Of a stretch of 64,000 nucleotides of DNA, positions 1 through 12,300 are shown one piece after another. How positions within the stretch are numbered: the first letter of the stretch is position 1; each line of letters begins with the position of its first letter. Origin of the DNA: Pelodera strongyloides (lineage: Eukaryota; Nematoda; Chromadorea; Rhabditida; Rhabditidae); contig JAANDG010000060.1 in the NCBI GenBank assembly GCA_036852015.1, positions 1 through 64,000 on the forward strand. The letters are read 5' to 3'. A model generated the notes under the pieces. It was not told where the DNA came from. It saw only the letters and a list, made by a program, of their open reading frames with translations, and searched no databases. A program made the translations under genes and the position numbers.

Positions 1-216
1 GGTTTTGATGCGCGGGAGACACATATGCGAGCAAATAACTGGCACTTGTGTTAGTACAATGCACAAAGGATGACAGCGGCCTAGAGCGTTAGCTGCGCCA
101 TTTCAGCGCCGCTCACATGCCAGCGTTATGTGGGCCCGCGTAGAATCATAGCAATCTGCCAATCAATTTATTAGTCGAATATATGTTTTAGAGAAATATA
201 ATATTCTAAACTTCAG

Positions 217-2544
217 ATGCTATCGACGCCTTTGACAACAGCACCCGATACGTGACAGGTCCGAAGGCGACTGCTGGCATATTTGGTACATTCCCCGCTC
301 CATATCTCTCAATGCTGGGCGGAATTTTTGATCAGGTAAAATTAGTGCGTTCCATTTTAAATATTTGTTAGAGGGAGAGGCCCATGAGAAAAAAGTTTCC
401 CTCCATTTACTTGCAGAGAATATCCGGAATTTCAGAAATATTACTGTGAAAACCGCATTTCTTTGCGCCTAGAACTCGCAGAGTTATTCCTCGGCAAACT
501 ATTCGGCCAAAACCGGCTGGTATTTCGCTTTAATCTAGCTGTAACTAGGAGTCCAACTATTTAGATTGTTGGTACCGCCGTGCTTTGTATGCTAATTGCG
601 TGTATTGTGGACCGTCGTGGTCGAGTTCCGCCTTTCCTGCAGCCAACTTTCATTGGAGCTGTGCTTATTCTGATTGGAACCACTCTTGGTAAGAACTTTT
701 TAAAGCGATACTATTTTTAAACGTGCTGTACACAGTCACAATGTAACCCTTCTGTGCTTTTCTAGCACACAATGAGGCTAATTGTAATGCAACTGTTGTG
801 AAGCCGTTCGTCTTAGGGTATCCTTTTGATTGCATATGTTTCGATGTGTGTATCAAAAAAGGATTATATATAACTCCAGTATGGGTTTCACAAACCACGA
901 GCAATACCATTTTAAAGCAAATAGGAAGTCTTTCGAGTGCGCAACAAATTCCGCTAATTGAGAAACAGTGTAGAAAACAGCGAAAGTCTCCCAAATAAAA
1001 TGAAAAACGCGAATTTAAAGTGATGTTTCTGCTCTGTTAACTACGGTACTGTTTGTTGAGCTATGAGAGACTCGGAAGGAAGCTCTGGTCCTTATTAAAA
1101 AAATCGAGTAAAAGCTCCGGGAAGGAGCTTATTTATATGTATGTGCAAGAATCAACGCTCGGGGGGGGGGGGGGGAATTACTCGTCTTCCATAGTTCAGC
1201 CTCCTTTTCGCCATACTCAGAAACGTACTTTTACCAAGATGCTAAAAATCCGGCCTTTTGTGTTAGGAATTCTTGTCGAAACAAAATTTAAGGCGAAATA
1301 CCGGCCGGTTTTTCGCATTGCGTAAACCTATGCAGCTTTTACAAATGAACATAAATTAGAAAAAAAATCGAGCTAAATTCGAGCAAATTAGCATAAATAC
1401 GTAAGAATTTAGTTGTCCACGATGCGTTTCAAAAGCCGGCCGACAAACAGGCTCGGTTAAAAAGTAGGGAACTAAAGGTGAAGAACAAACTAAACGATAC
1501 GACTTTAATATGATAAAATAATAATCGATAATTTATTAAAGGTATGAACGCCGGTTACGCCGTCAACCCGGCACGTGATTTCGGCCCGAGGCTCTTCTCC
1601 TTTATTGCTGGATACGGATGGAAGGTGTTTAGGTGGAGTTCTTATTTTTAAATAATTTTAAATAATTTCCTATCGATCAGTGTTTCAGTTTGAAAATACA
1701 AAAGTTATTGGCGTCCGTTATACAATGGAACGTAATGTTGAACAATTATGGAGAAAAACCGTAAGCAGATAGATATAAGAATACACGTAACAGCTAATTT
1801 TTACGGTTAATGAAAAATATTGTTATAATGTAAAATTTTGCGATAGACTTAGAACATCGTATTCGTATATTGGCCAAAAAAATACAAATGGATGTTTTGA
1901 GATCACACATGCACATAAAGGTACTGACAGAAAGTTGCATATAACACAACGGGTCAATTTTGCAAACCACGTGTTACACTGCTTTAATATAATTGTCTTA
2001 CTGTACCTTCTAGCTACCGTGACTACAAATGGTTCTGGATCCCGTGTGTTGCCCCTATGATTGGCGCTGTGGTAGGGGCGTGGCTCTATGAATTCTTCAT
2101 CGGATTTCATATTCCTGACGACCCGGAGACTACTTATTTGCATAGGTAAGCTAGGGATAAACTAACATGGAAAACCAAAAAAACCCCGATCAAGCCCCTC
2201 AAAAAAATCGAGCCTTGGTCGGTGCGAAATCAGGGGTTTTGGAAAAAAAATCGGGGCGAAATCGGGGTTTTCATGTTTTCATTATTTACCTTTATGGCAT
2301 CCGAATCCACCTGGCCGTCAAATAAGTTGAACCATAAACAGTAGAACTTGAACTCAGCTTGTTTACCGTACAAAGGTACGTACATGGTCGTTCTGACCGC
2401 TTTTGTTTTTGATTCAATAATTGAAAAAAGATGAATAAGCGCGAATAATAGAATATAAAAAACTATATACTGTTCAGAATTATTGACGACCGCAATCCTG
2501 ACGGAACTCTGCGGGAAGTTCATCTGGTTGAGACGAAACCGTGA
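217..2544 (+). CDS. Aquaglyceroporin (MIP family), C-terminal five exons
   Basis: Membrane channel for water and glycerol-like solutes. Exons seen: 217-335, 565-688, 1542-1632, 2014-2145, 2478-2544 (TGA at 2542-2544); all introns are GT-AG and all phases agree, giving 176 residues. The third exon carries the second half-helix motif [15 protein letters not shown]; the Asp after NPAR is the hallmark of glycerol-permeable (GlpF/AQP3/7/9-type) rather than water-only channels. Flanking hydrophobic segments ([51 protein letters not shown]) match transmembrane helices 4 to 6, followed by a short hydrophilic tail ending HLVETKP. The first half, with the first NPA box, must lie left of the window. Its introns contain fold-back elements. 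Family assignment is secure; which nematode aqp paralogue it is cannot be told from this part. Confidence 0.93.
369..533. mobile_element. Chimeric fragment: half of family D joined to family A end
   Basis: 369-500 matches the left arm of the 450-bp fold-back family seen whole at 36010-36463 (GAGAGGCCCATGAGAAAA, TCCGGAATTTCAGAA). It then switches to a family A right end (AAAACCGGCTGGTATTTCGC) at 505-533. In an aquaglyceroporin intron. Confidence 0.7.
1289..1445. mobile_element. Family A element, right end degraded
   Basis: Left terminus at 1289 and interior in reverse orientation; the right terminal repeat breaks off after AAAGCCGGCCG. Inside an aquaglyceroporin intron. Confidence 0.75.
2167..2275. 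mobile_element. Family G hairpin element
   Basis: Ends CATGGAAAACC..AAACCCCGAT and ATCGGGGTTTTCATG, internal CCCCTCAAAAAAATCGAGCC. In the last aquaglyceroporin intron. Confidence 0.7.
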
Positions 2545-2711
2545 GTTGTTTTAGTCGACATCGAATTCGTCCTATTTATGTTCATCATTCTTTGATTTGC
2601 GTAATATCTGTTATAATATGTAGCACGGTTGCCACATTTTTAACGGTAAAGGGTAGATAAGAAATAAAAAAAAACAAGAATTTTCATTTTCCTGCTTTTC
2701 CTAGTAAAAAT

Positions 2712-2888
2712 TAAAGCGAAATACCGGCCGGTTGAAAAGCATTGTGGATAACTGAGTTCTTACGTATTTATGCTAATTTCCTCGCATTTAGCTCGCTTTT
2801 TTATTCAAATTTATGTTCATTTGCATAAGCTGCATAAGAATGCTGGTCTACTCGATGTGTTTCAAAAACTCGCCGGTATTTCCCTTTA
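2712..2888. mobile_element. Family A fold-back element, full copy
   Basis: Family definition: 175-190 bp, ends TA|AAGCGAAATACCGGCCGG and its complement, near-palindromic for about 30 bp at each end. The interior typically contains GCTCGAATTTAGCTCG and ATTTGCATAAGCTGCATAA. No protein is encoded. The constant TA at each border suggests TA target duplication, as in Tc1/mariner-type elements (inference). This copy is intergenic and has a 6-bp deletion in its left terminal repeat. Confidence 0.85.
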
Positions 2889-3072
2889 ACACGACTAAGT
2901 TATTCCTTCTAGCCTCAGCGAACAGCGCCACACGCCCGAAATCTCCTCTCCACAGCAAGCACAGCCGCTTTCGTATAGAAATCTGTAATCACTCGTCATA
3001 TTTTTTTCTAATTTCTCATTTGAATCTAATTTTAAAATTAAATAAGAAAGAAGAACAAATGATGATGAAGGA

Positions 3073-3168
3073 CTAAGCCTAAGCCTAAGCCTAAGCCTAA
3101 GCCTAAGCCTAAGCCTAAGCCTAAGCCTAAGCCTAAGCCTAAGCCTAAGCCTAAGCCTAAGCCTAAGG
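3073..3168. repeat. Interstitial telomere-type tract (TTAGGC)n
   Basis: About 16 perfect CCTAAG units (TTAGGC on the minus strand), uninterrupted, between unique sequences. TTAGGC is the nematode telomere repeat. Confidence 0.97.
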
Positions 3169-3809
3169 GGTCGGCATACAAATCTGATAAAGTCCACTTC
3201 ATTATTCTTTGTTCTTCCTTTTTTAACATACCATGATTTACTACATAGTTGTTACAGCATTTTTGGGAATTCGAGGAATAACATTCTAGCCGTCACATAA
3301 ATAACTCAAACATATTTTCTATTCTCGTTTTGTTGATTTTTTTTAGATAGCATTAGAAATCCTTAGAAATTTACCAAATAGAGATCTTCTTTTGTTACTT
3401 ACACATGTCTTTTATTATTTGTATACTTTTTTTGTGATCGGAAAAATTAGAAATGAAAATAGTAATGTACTAGGCGAATAGCCGCAAAAAGCTCGACTAT
3501 TTAAGCAGTGTATTTCTCTCACACAAAATAGAGAAATAGACATGCTGCCCGTTTTTTTTTCATATCAAATTCTAGCACAGCAGTATAATTTTATCTCATA
3601 TTTACAATAATCCGACGTTTCAAATGGAATTTGAGTAATAATTTTTATCTTTGCATTTTATGTATGCCTACTTGGCATATTTCTGTAATTAACAAACAAA
3701 GCATAAACGTATATAAAAATCATTCATAATGCAAGCAGTGTTTATTATTCTATTATAGTTAATACAGTTTATTATAGTTAATTTGGCAATTTATTGAATT
3801 GTAGGCAAT

Positions 3810-3968
3810 TTACCGCGAAATGCTAGCCCCTTTGGAAAATTTGCATATGGTGTGTATCCTATGCTAATTTTGTACGATCGTCCACGGCAATCATACAAAA
3901 TTAGCATAGAATACATAAGATTTGCTTATCATATGCTAATTTTCCAAAGGGGCTAGCATTTCGCTTTA
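3810..3968. mobile_element. Family B fold-back element
   Basis: Long palindrome with arms of about 70 bp: terminal CGAAATGCTAGCCCCTTTGG, inner TTTGCATATG and ATGCTAATTTTGTACGAT. Shares the outermost CGAAAT..ATTTCGCTTTA with family A but nothing else. Confidence 0.82.
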
Positions 3969-4807
3969 AATTTTACGTCAACGGACCATCCACGTTGAGT
4001 GGCTACATTTCGTTAGCTCATTGCCTCGTGTAACTCTTGGTGTTGCCTGTTCATCTAAAACTTTACAGAAAAAATCTAATAAAGTGTGGTTGTTTTTGCT
4101 TTTGGTTTATGTTAAGATTTAACAGAGTTATATGTAATTTTTGTGCTTTTGAGTTTCTATTTAGCTTTATTGAATAAATTTATATAAAATTGTAGATTCC
4201 GACCTTGAGTTACAATACTCCCTGTTCTTATATTCTTTTACTAATAATAATAAAGCAAGCCAAACGAAATCCAAAAGTTTGCCTATGATATTCAGTTATG
4301 GTCTGTCTCATTTAAAGGGATGGGTACCGGTACACCAAAAGTTGGGCCTTTATTATTTTTTTTATCGATTATCAAGAAATCATGAAAAGAGATGTAAATG
4401 AGGCACAATGACATTACCATGTAATGTGTAAACTCGTATGGAGAACTGGTAATTATGGTAAACTAGAAAAATGTGTTTTTCTCGTGAGCCTGACCCTTTA
4501 AAATGAAAAAAAAATGAGCAAATACTGACCACGAGTCGGCCTGCTAAAAATGCAAATTTGAGTATGTTGTAGTTTACTACACGTACAGTATGTAGTAAAC
4601 CCATAAAGTTCATTACATCAGAAATCATAAAGTACATAAAGTACATTACATTACATTACATAAAGATAAAGTACATCAGAAAGAAATTCATAATAATATT
4701 TTATTTCTTCGACAAACACAAACACACCGGAATAGTTAACTGAAATGAAACGCATGACAAACATATTCTGTTTCGATTAATGTGAATTAGAAAGTAGACC
4801 CTATAGC

Positions 4808-4963
4808 TTAAAGTGGTATGGCACGTGGAATTGAAACGTAACTACATTCCCATAACAAATTGTGGTTCATATTCATACTGTGCCGGAAAGGTCCACAAGG
4901 GCATTGAAATTTGCATATGCTCTCATCCAACACTCTTCAAAACCAGGTGTCACACCACTTGAG
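4808..4963. mobile_element. Family C fold-back element
   Basis: Imperfect terminal repeats TAAAGTGGTATGGCACGTGG and CCAGGTGTCACACCACTTGA. Confidence 0.55.
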
Positions 4964-5913
4964 AAGAACGTTATTTTTAGTTAGTATTATCGGCACCGCA
5001 TCCTACGAGCTTCGCCGGTGCAAAATAATGGTCTACTCCCCTGTAAATTCAAAAGATAAATATTCTCTTGTTTCAAGAAAATAAACAAACTTAGGCAGTT
5101 AGGGTATAATGAAAAGACTTCTGGTAAAATATTTGGTGAGCAAATTTTGTGAGAACATAATTATATGTACACATAAGAGGCGTCCTTTTGCTAGAGATTA
5201 TGTATGGGCCTAGTTTTACTAAATAAACCATGGGCCATGGACCTAAGCTTGCTCAGGTCAAAAACAACTTGGGCCTAGGTTTACTTATGCTTACAACAAT
5301 AGGCCTTAGGCTTAGGCCTAGGCCTGTAGATTTACAAACAGATTGTTAGATACTCAGTAGGCACGAATTGGTTTAAAAAACTTGGCAGAACATTAAATTA
5401 TCATCTAACTTACACTCCAACTAAACAACGAGAAAAGTTATTCGCATTCTAAAAGTAATTAAAGAGAAAATAAAAGGAATTTTGAAGAATGGAAAACAGC
5501 GTAAAGGAGTAAAGCATAAATATCAGGCGTAAAAGGCGAATCATATTGTTTTCAAGCAAAGTTGGAATTATTATAACTGAACATATGAGTTCATTTTGTA
5601 ATCCGGTGGTTATATTATAACTCAAATCAAAATAATAATAAAATACAAACGTAATTATGATAAGTATCTACCATAAAAGGTATCATAACAGAGTGAGGAA
5701 AAATGACTGCATGTTAGAATCGATAATTGATATACAAGAAGTAATAAGTAAAAAAAATCAATAAACAATCAGTCAATGAGAAACAATCAATACAGATTAA
5801 TAAAATCAATAATAAAGTCAATTCTAATGCAAAAACCCATTAAAATTGGATAATTTACTTTCGCTTCGTATAGTAGAAGCTAGCATGGGAATACAACCAA
5901 AAACGGGGTTCTT

Positions 5914-6092
5914 TAAAGCGAAGTACCGGCCGGTTTCTGAAACGCATCGTGCACAACTGAAGTCTGACATATTTATGCCAACTTGCTCGAATTTAGCTCG
6001 ATTTTTATTCTAAGTTTTATTCATTTGCATAAGCTGCATAAGAATGCTGATGTACTCTATGTGTTTCAAAAACCTGCTGGTATCTCGCTTTA
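5914..6092. mobile_element. Family A fold-back element, full copy
   Basis: Both termini and the interior GCTCGAATTTAGCTCG are present; lies about 270 bp beyond the stop of the RhoGEF gene. Confidence 0.85.
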
Positions 6093-6362
6093 AAATAAAA
6101 TAAACGTTGGCTTAACAAAATAAATTCTCAGGCCCTTCACATTCTACACAGGTAATTCAGCATAACGTTCTTGCCGAGGGCTGACCCTTTACTTTAGATC
6201 GGTATGCCACGTAGTCTTGACACGTATGCTGGGCGAATGCATTCTCCTGTGCTATATGCAAATTTCTATACTCGTCTGGGCATCCGGCACGGAATAACAC
6301 ACAATTTTCACATAATACACTAAACTGCAATTGTTCCTTTAAATAAAATAAAGTGTTAAAAA

Positions 6363-9300
6363 CTACAAAAACAGTGTGCTTTTCTGTCCATTATTCGCTA
6401 TCACATGCCTGTGCTCTCCTCCCTCTCCACCGTCTCTCTCCAACTGTCTGACCATCTCTCTGACTACTCCAAGCTGGGGTTCCAGGAGTACGTCGTCCAG
6501 TTGTTGTATCTGTTCTACAGTAAGAGCGGTTCTCTGACGGGCCAGCCCGACGGAGGCCCGTCCGTGACGGTCGATATGAACACGACCCGACTTTCTGAAA
6601 ACAGGTACATCGATAAAAAAAATCAATCAACACATCAATATTTTTCTCTCTCTCTTTTCTTGTGTAGGCTTGTTTAGGCAGTAGCTTATCTTCAAGATCC
6701 ACCCCATAGATTGATGAAAGTAATAAGCCATCCACAAACCTATCAGGCGGTATTGGTGCTGGACCCCGATTCATTTCCCTTTTCAGTCGCCATTTTTCAA
6801 GGGGATCTGTGTCCGGGGAGAGAAGTTGGGGATCCAGGGCGGTGAGTGGACGGGGAACTTCCATCTGACCAATTGGGACCTCTAACTGGGCGAGGGACTG
6901 GAGCGGGGGAGGGAGCGGGAGCACCTCCTCGGCGGACAGGAGAGGGAGCTAAATGGGAGAATTTTAAAGGGACATACACGTGGGAATTAAGAGATTTGGA
7001 GCTTACTGCTTACAAAGGAAATTACGAGTGCGGCGGAAACGTTGAAAAACGCCATACATCTTACAGTAATCGCGTAAAAGAAGGGATCCACTAGCGCTGG
7101 CGACAAACACAATTCAACCCACAGGCGCGCCGCGGGGGTGCCAGGTATGTGCGGGAAATGTATAGTCTTGACGCACCCGTGGCGCGCCTGCCGCGCTCAT
7201 TCCAAAAAAATAAATAAAATAAAAAGCTCACTTTTCGAAGTCGGACTTTGAGTGCTTGCTCATGTGCGGCTGAACGATTCTTCTTCAATTGCGGTAGGTC
7301 CAACCTGAAAAATACAACTTAAAAAAAAAACTATAAAATAGACCGTAACAGTAAATTAATGTTCAAGGAAAACTAGACCTTACAATGAGATTGATTGCTT
7401 ACACATGATGGCGGGTACATAATTAATCTACAACATTAAACACTACTTACAACTGCACATAGATAAGCTCTATCTAACCTCGGCACAAAACAAGAAGGCA
7501 CAATAAAACATAAGCATTGACTGGGATAAATAACTGAAAACGTAACTTGAAGCACAACAATAAGCCTTTACGTAAGTCTTTGCCTATGAATGGGCTTAAC
7601 ACTTGGTTTGAACTTACGCCTAAGCCTAACTCAAACAGCGTTTCAGAAAAACCCACGGCTTAGCGTAGAAATGATCGGACGACGTGGAAATTTGATCAAG
7701 CCGCGTGAGTGATTTGGAACGGACTTTCGAAGCTTCTAAACCACGAAACACCAATCACAATCACGACAAATCAACAGCAAGCCGGATGGCCTAGTGGCTA
7801 GAGCGCTTGCCTTTAGCGCAAACAACACTGGTTCAGATCTGGCCCGTGATAGTGATACACTTGGGAAATTACACGTCGGGGCGCGAAAATGTTTAAAAGC
7901 TTTGTGCCGCGCTATTATGGCGAGCAATTGGCGCACATTTATAAATAGAACCCAATATTTTCCGTGAATTCTTTGCTAGAAGCGTCAGTTCTCAGCCTCG
8001 CAAAACACTATTACAAATCATAAGCAAATGGCGCATTTCTATGTACTGGTTCCCCCACTAATAGTAAGTAATATTTAACAAAACTAGCAAACAAAAAAAC
8101 GCACAACAAAACAGAGGGTGGGAGTAGCATTCAAACTAAAAGCAGGCATGGAATTTTAGGCTATTTGTTTTGAAAATACGAATTTATAATTAAAAAGTAA
8201 ACGTCGTACCGGGTTGACTACCAAGCCTTCTCACAAGTGCGTCGAGCCTTCGAGCGGCCGATTCCTCGTGAAAATTATTCTAAAAGCAAATTTCTTTGAA
8301 AGTTGCCCTCACCACGAGGAGCGGAAGAACCTTTGGAAAACAATTGATAGACACATTTGGAGCCCCTTATTTATATCACCGAAGTGCGACCCATAGTAGT
8401 CAACTTAACACTCCCTGTATCTGAAGGATGAAGGTTAAAGTCTTCATTCAGAGGCCGGTTCCAATAAAATTTACCGCTGGGGTAGGTTACAGGCGTCTCC
8501 TGCTTAGCGTGCTCCCTCGGCTTTCTCTCGCAGCCTGCCAAAATCAGAGAAAGCGAGAGAGCATGCTGAACAGGAGACGCCTTTAACCTACCCCAGCGGT
8601 AAATTTTATTGGAACTGGCCTCAGAAAAGTTTTTCGAAGTTTTATGTATCCTTTACGGGTCTACATAATATCTTTTCAAATGGTACTTTAAAACACAAAT
8701 GGTACTATACCAAACCGCACTACCCACCATTTGCACCGGTGTGGCCCTATTATCAGTCCCAATCATATTGAGCGAATCAAAGAGGTCGGCGAATGTCTGC
8801 TCGATTATATCATTTCCTAGTCTTCCATCTGTTCCTAGTCGTCCTTCGCTTCCGTTACTCATGTCCCTTCTGGCTGGGATCACGGGCGGCAGGACGGACC
8901 ACCCACGTTGAGGGATTGGGGGCGGGGCCTAAACGTGAAACTAAAATTGTTGGAGGTAGTACCTAAATATGGTACTGGAGGCGGTGCCTAATGGCCTAAA
9001 TGTTGTACTAAAATGGTAGTGCGGGCGCAATCTACAGATGGTATTGACGCGGAATCTAAAAACGACTGGAGACGGTGCAAAAAACATGGGACGGACCACC
9101 CACGATGTCCAAAAATGGTGCTAAGATGGTTCGCTATCACAACTCTTCTTATCATGCGCGCAATAATCGCGCCGCACACGCGCGAATGTCTGCGTGTGCT
9201 CTATCATCGCCCACCTGTTCATAGTCGCTGTGCTCGCTGGGCGGATCGTAGACCGTGAGGTGTCGATTGTTCTTCTTTCCCTCGTACAACCTTTGACGCA

Positions 9301-12300
9301 CGGGTTTCTCGCCGTCACCCGGCTGTGGACTACGGAGTTCGACATTCTAAAAAATATAATACTTTTGCTATGGCCTGTCAAGCACATTAATTGTCTTAAT
9401 ATAAAAGTATAAATCTTATTATTAGCTAATGATTTATAGTGGAATAGGCAATGGATACTGATGAAAAATGCAAAATGTTCCAAACATAATCAGGATGCCT
9501 TTATTTTATTTTATTTATCATTTGAATTGTGAAGATTATTCTTGAATTGTATTATTCTTGAATTGTATTATTCTTGAATTTCTATCTTCCTCTAGGATCT
9601 ATTCTATTTCATCTACGTTGATTTTTCTTTTCCATCGTCTCTCACGTTGTTGCGCTCTGTCAAAGCGAAATACCGGCCGGTTTTTGAAAAGCCTCTCAAG
9701 TACTTGCATTCCTATGCATTTATGGAATTTAGATTGGAACTTCCTTAGGGTTTAAAGCGAAATACTAGCCGGTTTTTGAAACGCATCTCAAATACCAGCA
9801 TTCTTATGCAGTTATGTTAAAAGAGGTCTAATTGGGGTCTAGTTTTTATTCTAATTTTTGCTCATTTGCATATGCATAAGAAAGCAGGTGCCCCATCAAT
9901 GCGCTTCAAAAACCAGCTGGTATTTCGCTTTAAAGGATCGCAGTCACTTCAAATTCGTATTTTTAGTTTAATTATCCATAAACATAAAAAGGTACATAGA
10001 AAAATACATTTACTATTTCAATTTACTGAAAATTTAACCCAGGAAAAGAAATCTCCTCGGTTGTGTTTTGGTAACGTGCAAATATTGTAAATATTCTTGA
10101 ACTTGAAGCAGCTTACCCTGGCGTTACTCGTTCCTGGTTGATGAGGGCACGAACACATGAGGCTTCTCTCCATTACTCGGCCTTTACCTTCAGTATCCGA
10201 CATTTTATTTTCACCGATCGACGTCATCGACGGCTAAAGTGAAGAAAAGATGGAATTCCGAGAATTCATTTTTGAAAAGGCATAACGTGTGATGTGAAAC
10301 ATTTCCGGATAATTGTATTAGCATGAATTATATGCAATTATGTACCCTCGGCGGAAACATAGATTTGCATACTTTGGAATGCGGTAGTTCAGAATATGTT
10401 GCAGAACCACGTGACATATCTTTTAAATTCCGAAATGATCTTACAGGGTGTTGGCTGTGTTGGCTGTGACCCCGTAGATCATAGAAAACTTGAAACTTGA
10501 CATTTTCCGACGATTTGCTGACTCACTAAGGATTATATAATTCATAGCCAAAGCTTAGATAACAAAGTGATTACCTCTGATACAATCATCCTACTGGCTG
10601 AAAGTGACCTCCTCCTCTTGCCCGGACTGTCTTCCCTCTCCTTTCTTTCCACACTCTTTCGTCGTTTCTCCAGGTATTTCGGGACTTTCTTCTGTGCACG
10701 GATTGACACTAAAATATAAATCATATAACTACAGTAAGAACGTGATGAAATTCGAAAACATGCTTATATTTTAGTACTAAAAAGAAGATACGCCAAAGAG
10801 TACATCTATGCTTGTACGGCATCTTAAAAAACATGAAAACAATTAGGATATTTTTTCTTTGCAGTTCAACAAAATCCCCACCATCTGCAAATTCAGGCCT
10901 TCCAAATGGTATCTTGGGCTGTGTGTGGTCCATACTGAGCATCAGCTTCTTGGTTTCTTCTGGTATAGGTCGATCATAGTGATCCAGAACCATACGCTTT
11001 AGTTCTTGAACCCAAACACGTTTCTGCTCCATGTTGGCGGCCTGAAAGATACAGTAAACATTAAAAGCGGCTCTTTTTTATATTGTATTTTACCAATTAT
11101 TACAATTTTCAAAGAAAGCTGAATTTGTCTAAGGTTTTACTGCAGGGTGGTTCAGTACGCTAACAAAACTCCACGATTGCGCCTCGCTCCTAGAGCGGAA
11201 AAGAGTGCTCGGCGAAAGCATGGCGCACATAGCGCTCGGGAAGTGGCCACAACTAGTGCTACATGTGCGCCGACTGAAAATGTGCGCCGTTCGCGCACCA
11301 TATAACGATATATAACATTGCCGGCCCTCTCGATGCATCCACTGACTGGGCGATAAAGTTTGGTACAGTGGTTTAAAAACCAGGCAGAAAATCTTTATGT
11401 AGCAAGTTTGCAAGTTCACTCACCAAAAATATATATTGCGCTCTCGGATTATCAAAATAGAGAACTTGGAAGGCCAGGGGATCATCGGTGATCGACTCGT
11501 TCAGCATCAGATTCGAGCACTTGAAACAAAATATATTATTATTAAAAGGACTTAAGTTATGACTTACGCTTACGCTCACACGGGATCATTTAAATACACA
11601 GGCTCATCATCGAGTTAGGCCTACAATTTGCATATGCGTAAGCTTAAAATAAGTCTAATTGTAAGGCTTAAGCTTTGCACCTTGATATAACAAATTGCAA
11701 GATTTGTAAGTTTCCTTTGTATGAAATCAGTATCAACTAATACATCTATATACATTATCGACCACCCAAAAGAGAGCAAAATTCAAATCTAAAAGCGAGA
11801 AGATCTAAAATTAAAACCACAAACCATAATATAATCCTTGCATACATATTGCGTTCCACGCTGCTTCACAACTAGCAGCATTTCTTCAAAGAGAAACAGC
11901 AAGCGGCAAGTTTTGCTGCCGTGCAACCGAAATGAAGCTTCGAGAAGCAGTTCCCCATAGGCTGAGAGGTCCTCAGTCTGAAATTTGAATTAGTCTTTCT
12001 ACAGCGAAACCACGACGTATTAGCACGAACACAAATCAGCTGATGTATATCACAGTTTCGTGAAACGTATATTTCATATATGAGGGAGAATAGGCTACTT
12101 TCTCTTGAAGGAGAGAGGAGAATTTCAGAAAAAAATTCTAAAAACTTCATATTTCACAAACCGGTGCCTATGTTCTATATCAATTAGTGATCTTGTTGTT
12201 TTCCTATAAATATTATGTTTCGAATATCGTTCCTAAATTTGCCGTGCTTTGCATTGAATTTTTTTTCTAAATTGGTCACGAGGTCCCTTATTAGTATGAA

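Larger units (their letters stand above)
2545..6362. other. Intergenic region, tail-to-tail genes
   Basis: Lies between the 3' ends of the aquaglyceroporin and the RhoGEF. Besides the fold-back elements and telomere-type tract listed, I see only AT-rich sequence, a TACATTACATTACATAAAG repeat near 4640-4670, and degenerate AGGCCTTAGGCTTAGGCC near 5300. A family C half lies at about 6190-6260. No exon found. Confidence 0.7.

Noticed and set aside
2895..3229. Long ORFs of alternating Leu-Arg or Leu-Gly
   Set aside because: They are translations of the TTAGGC tract.
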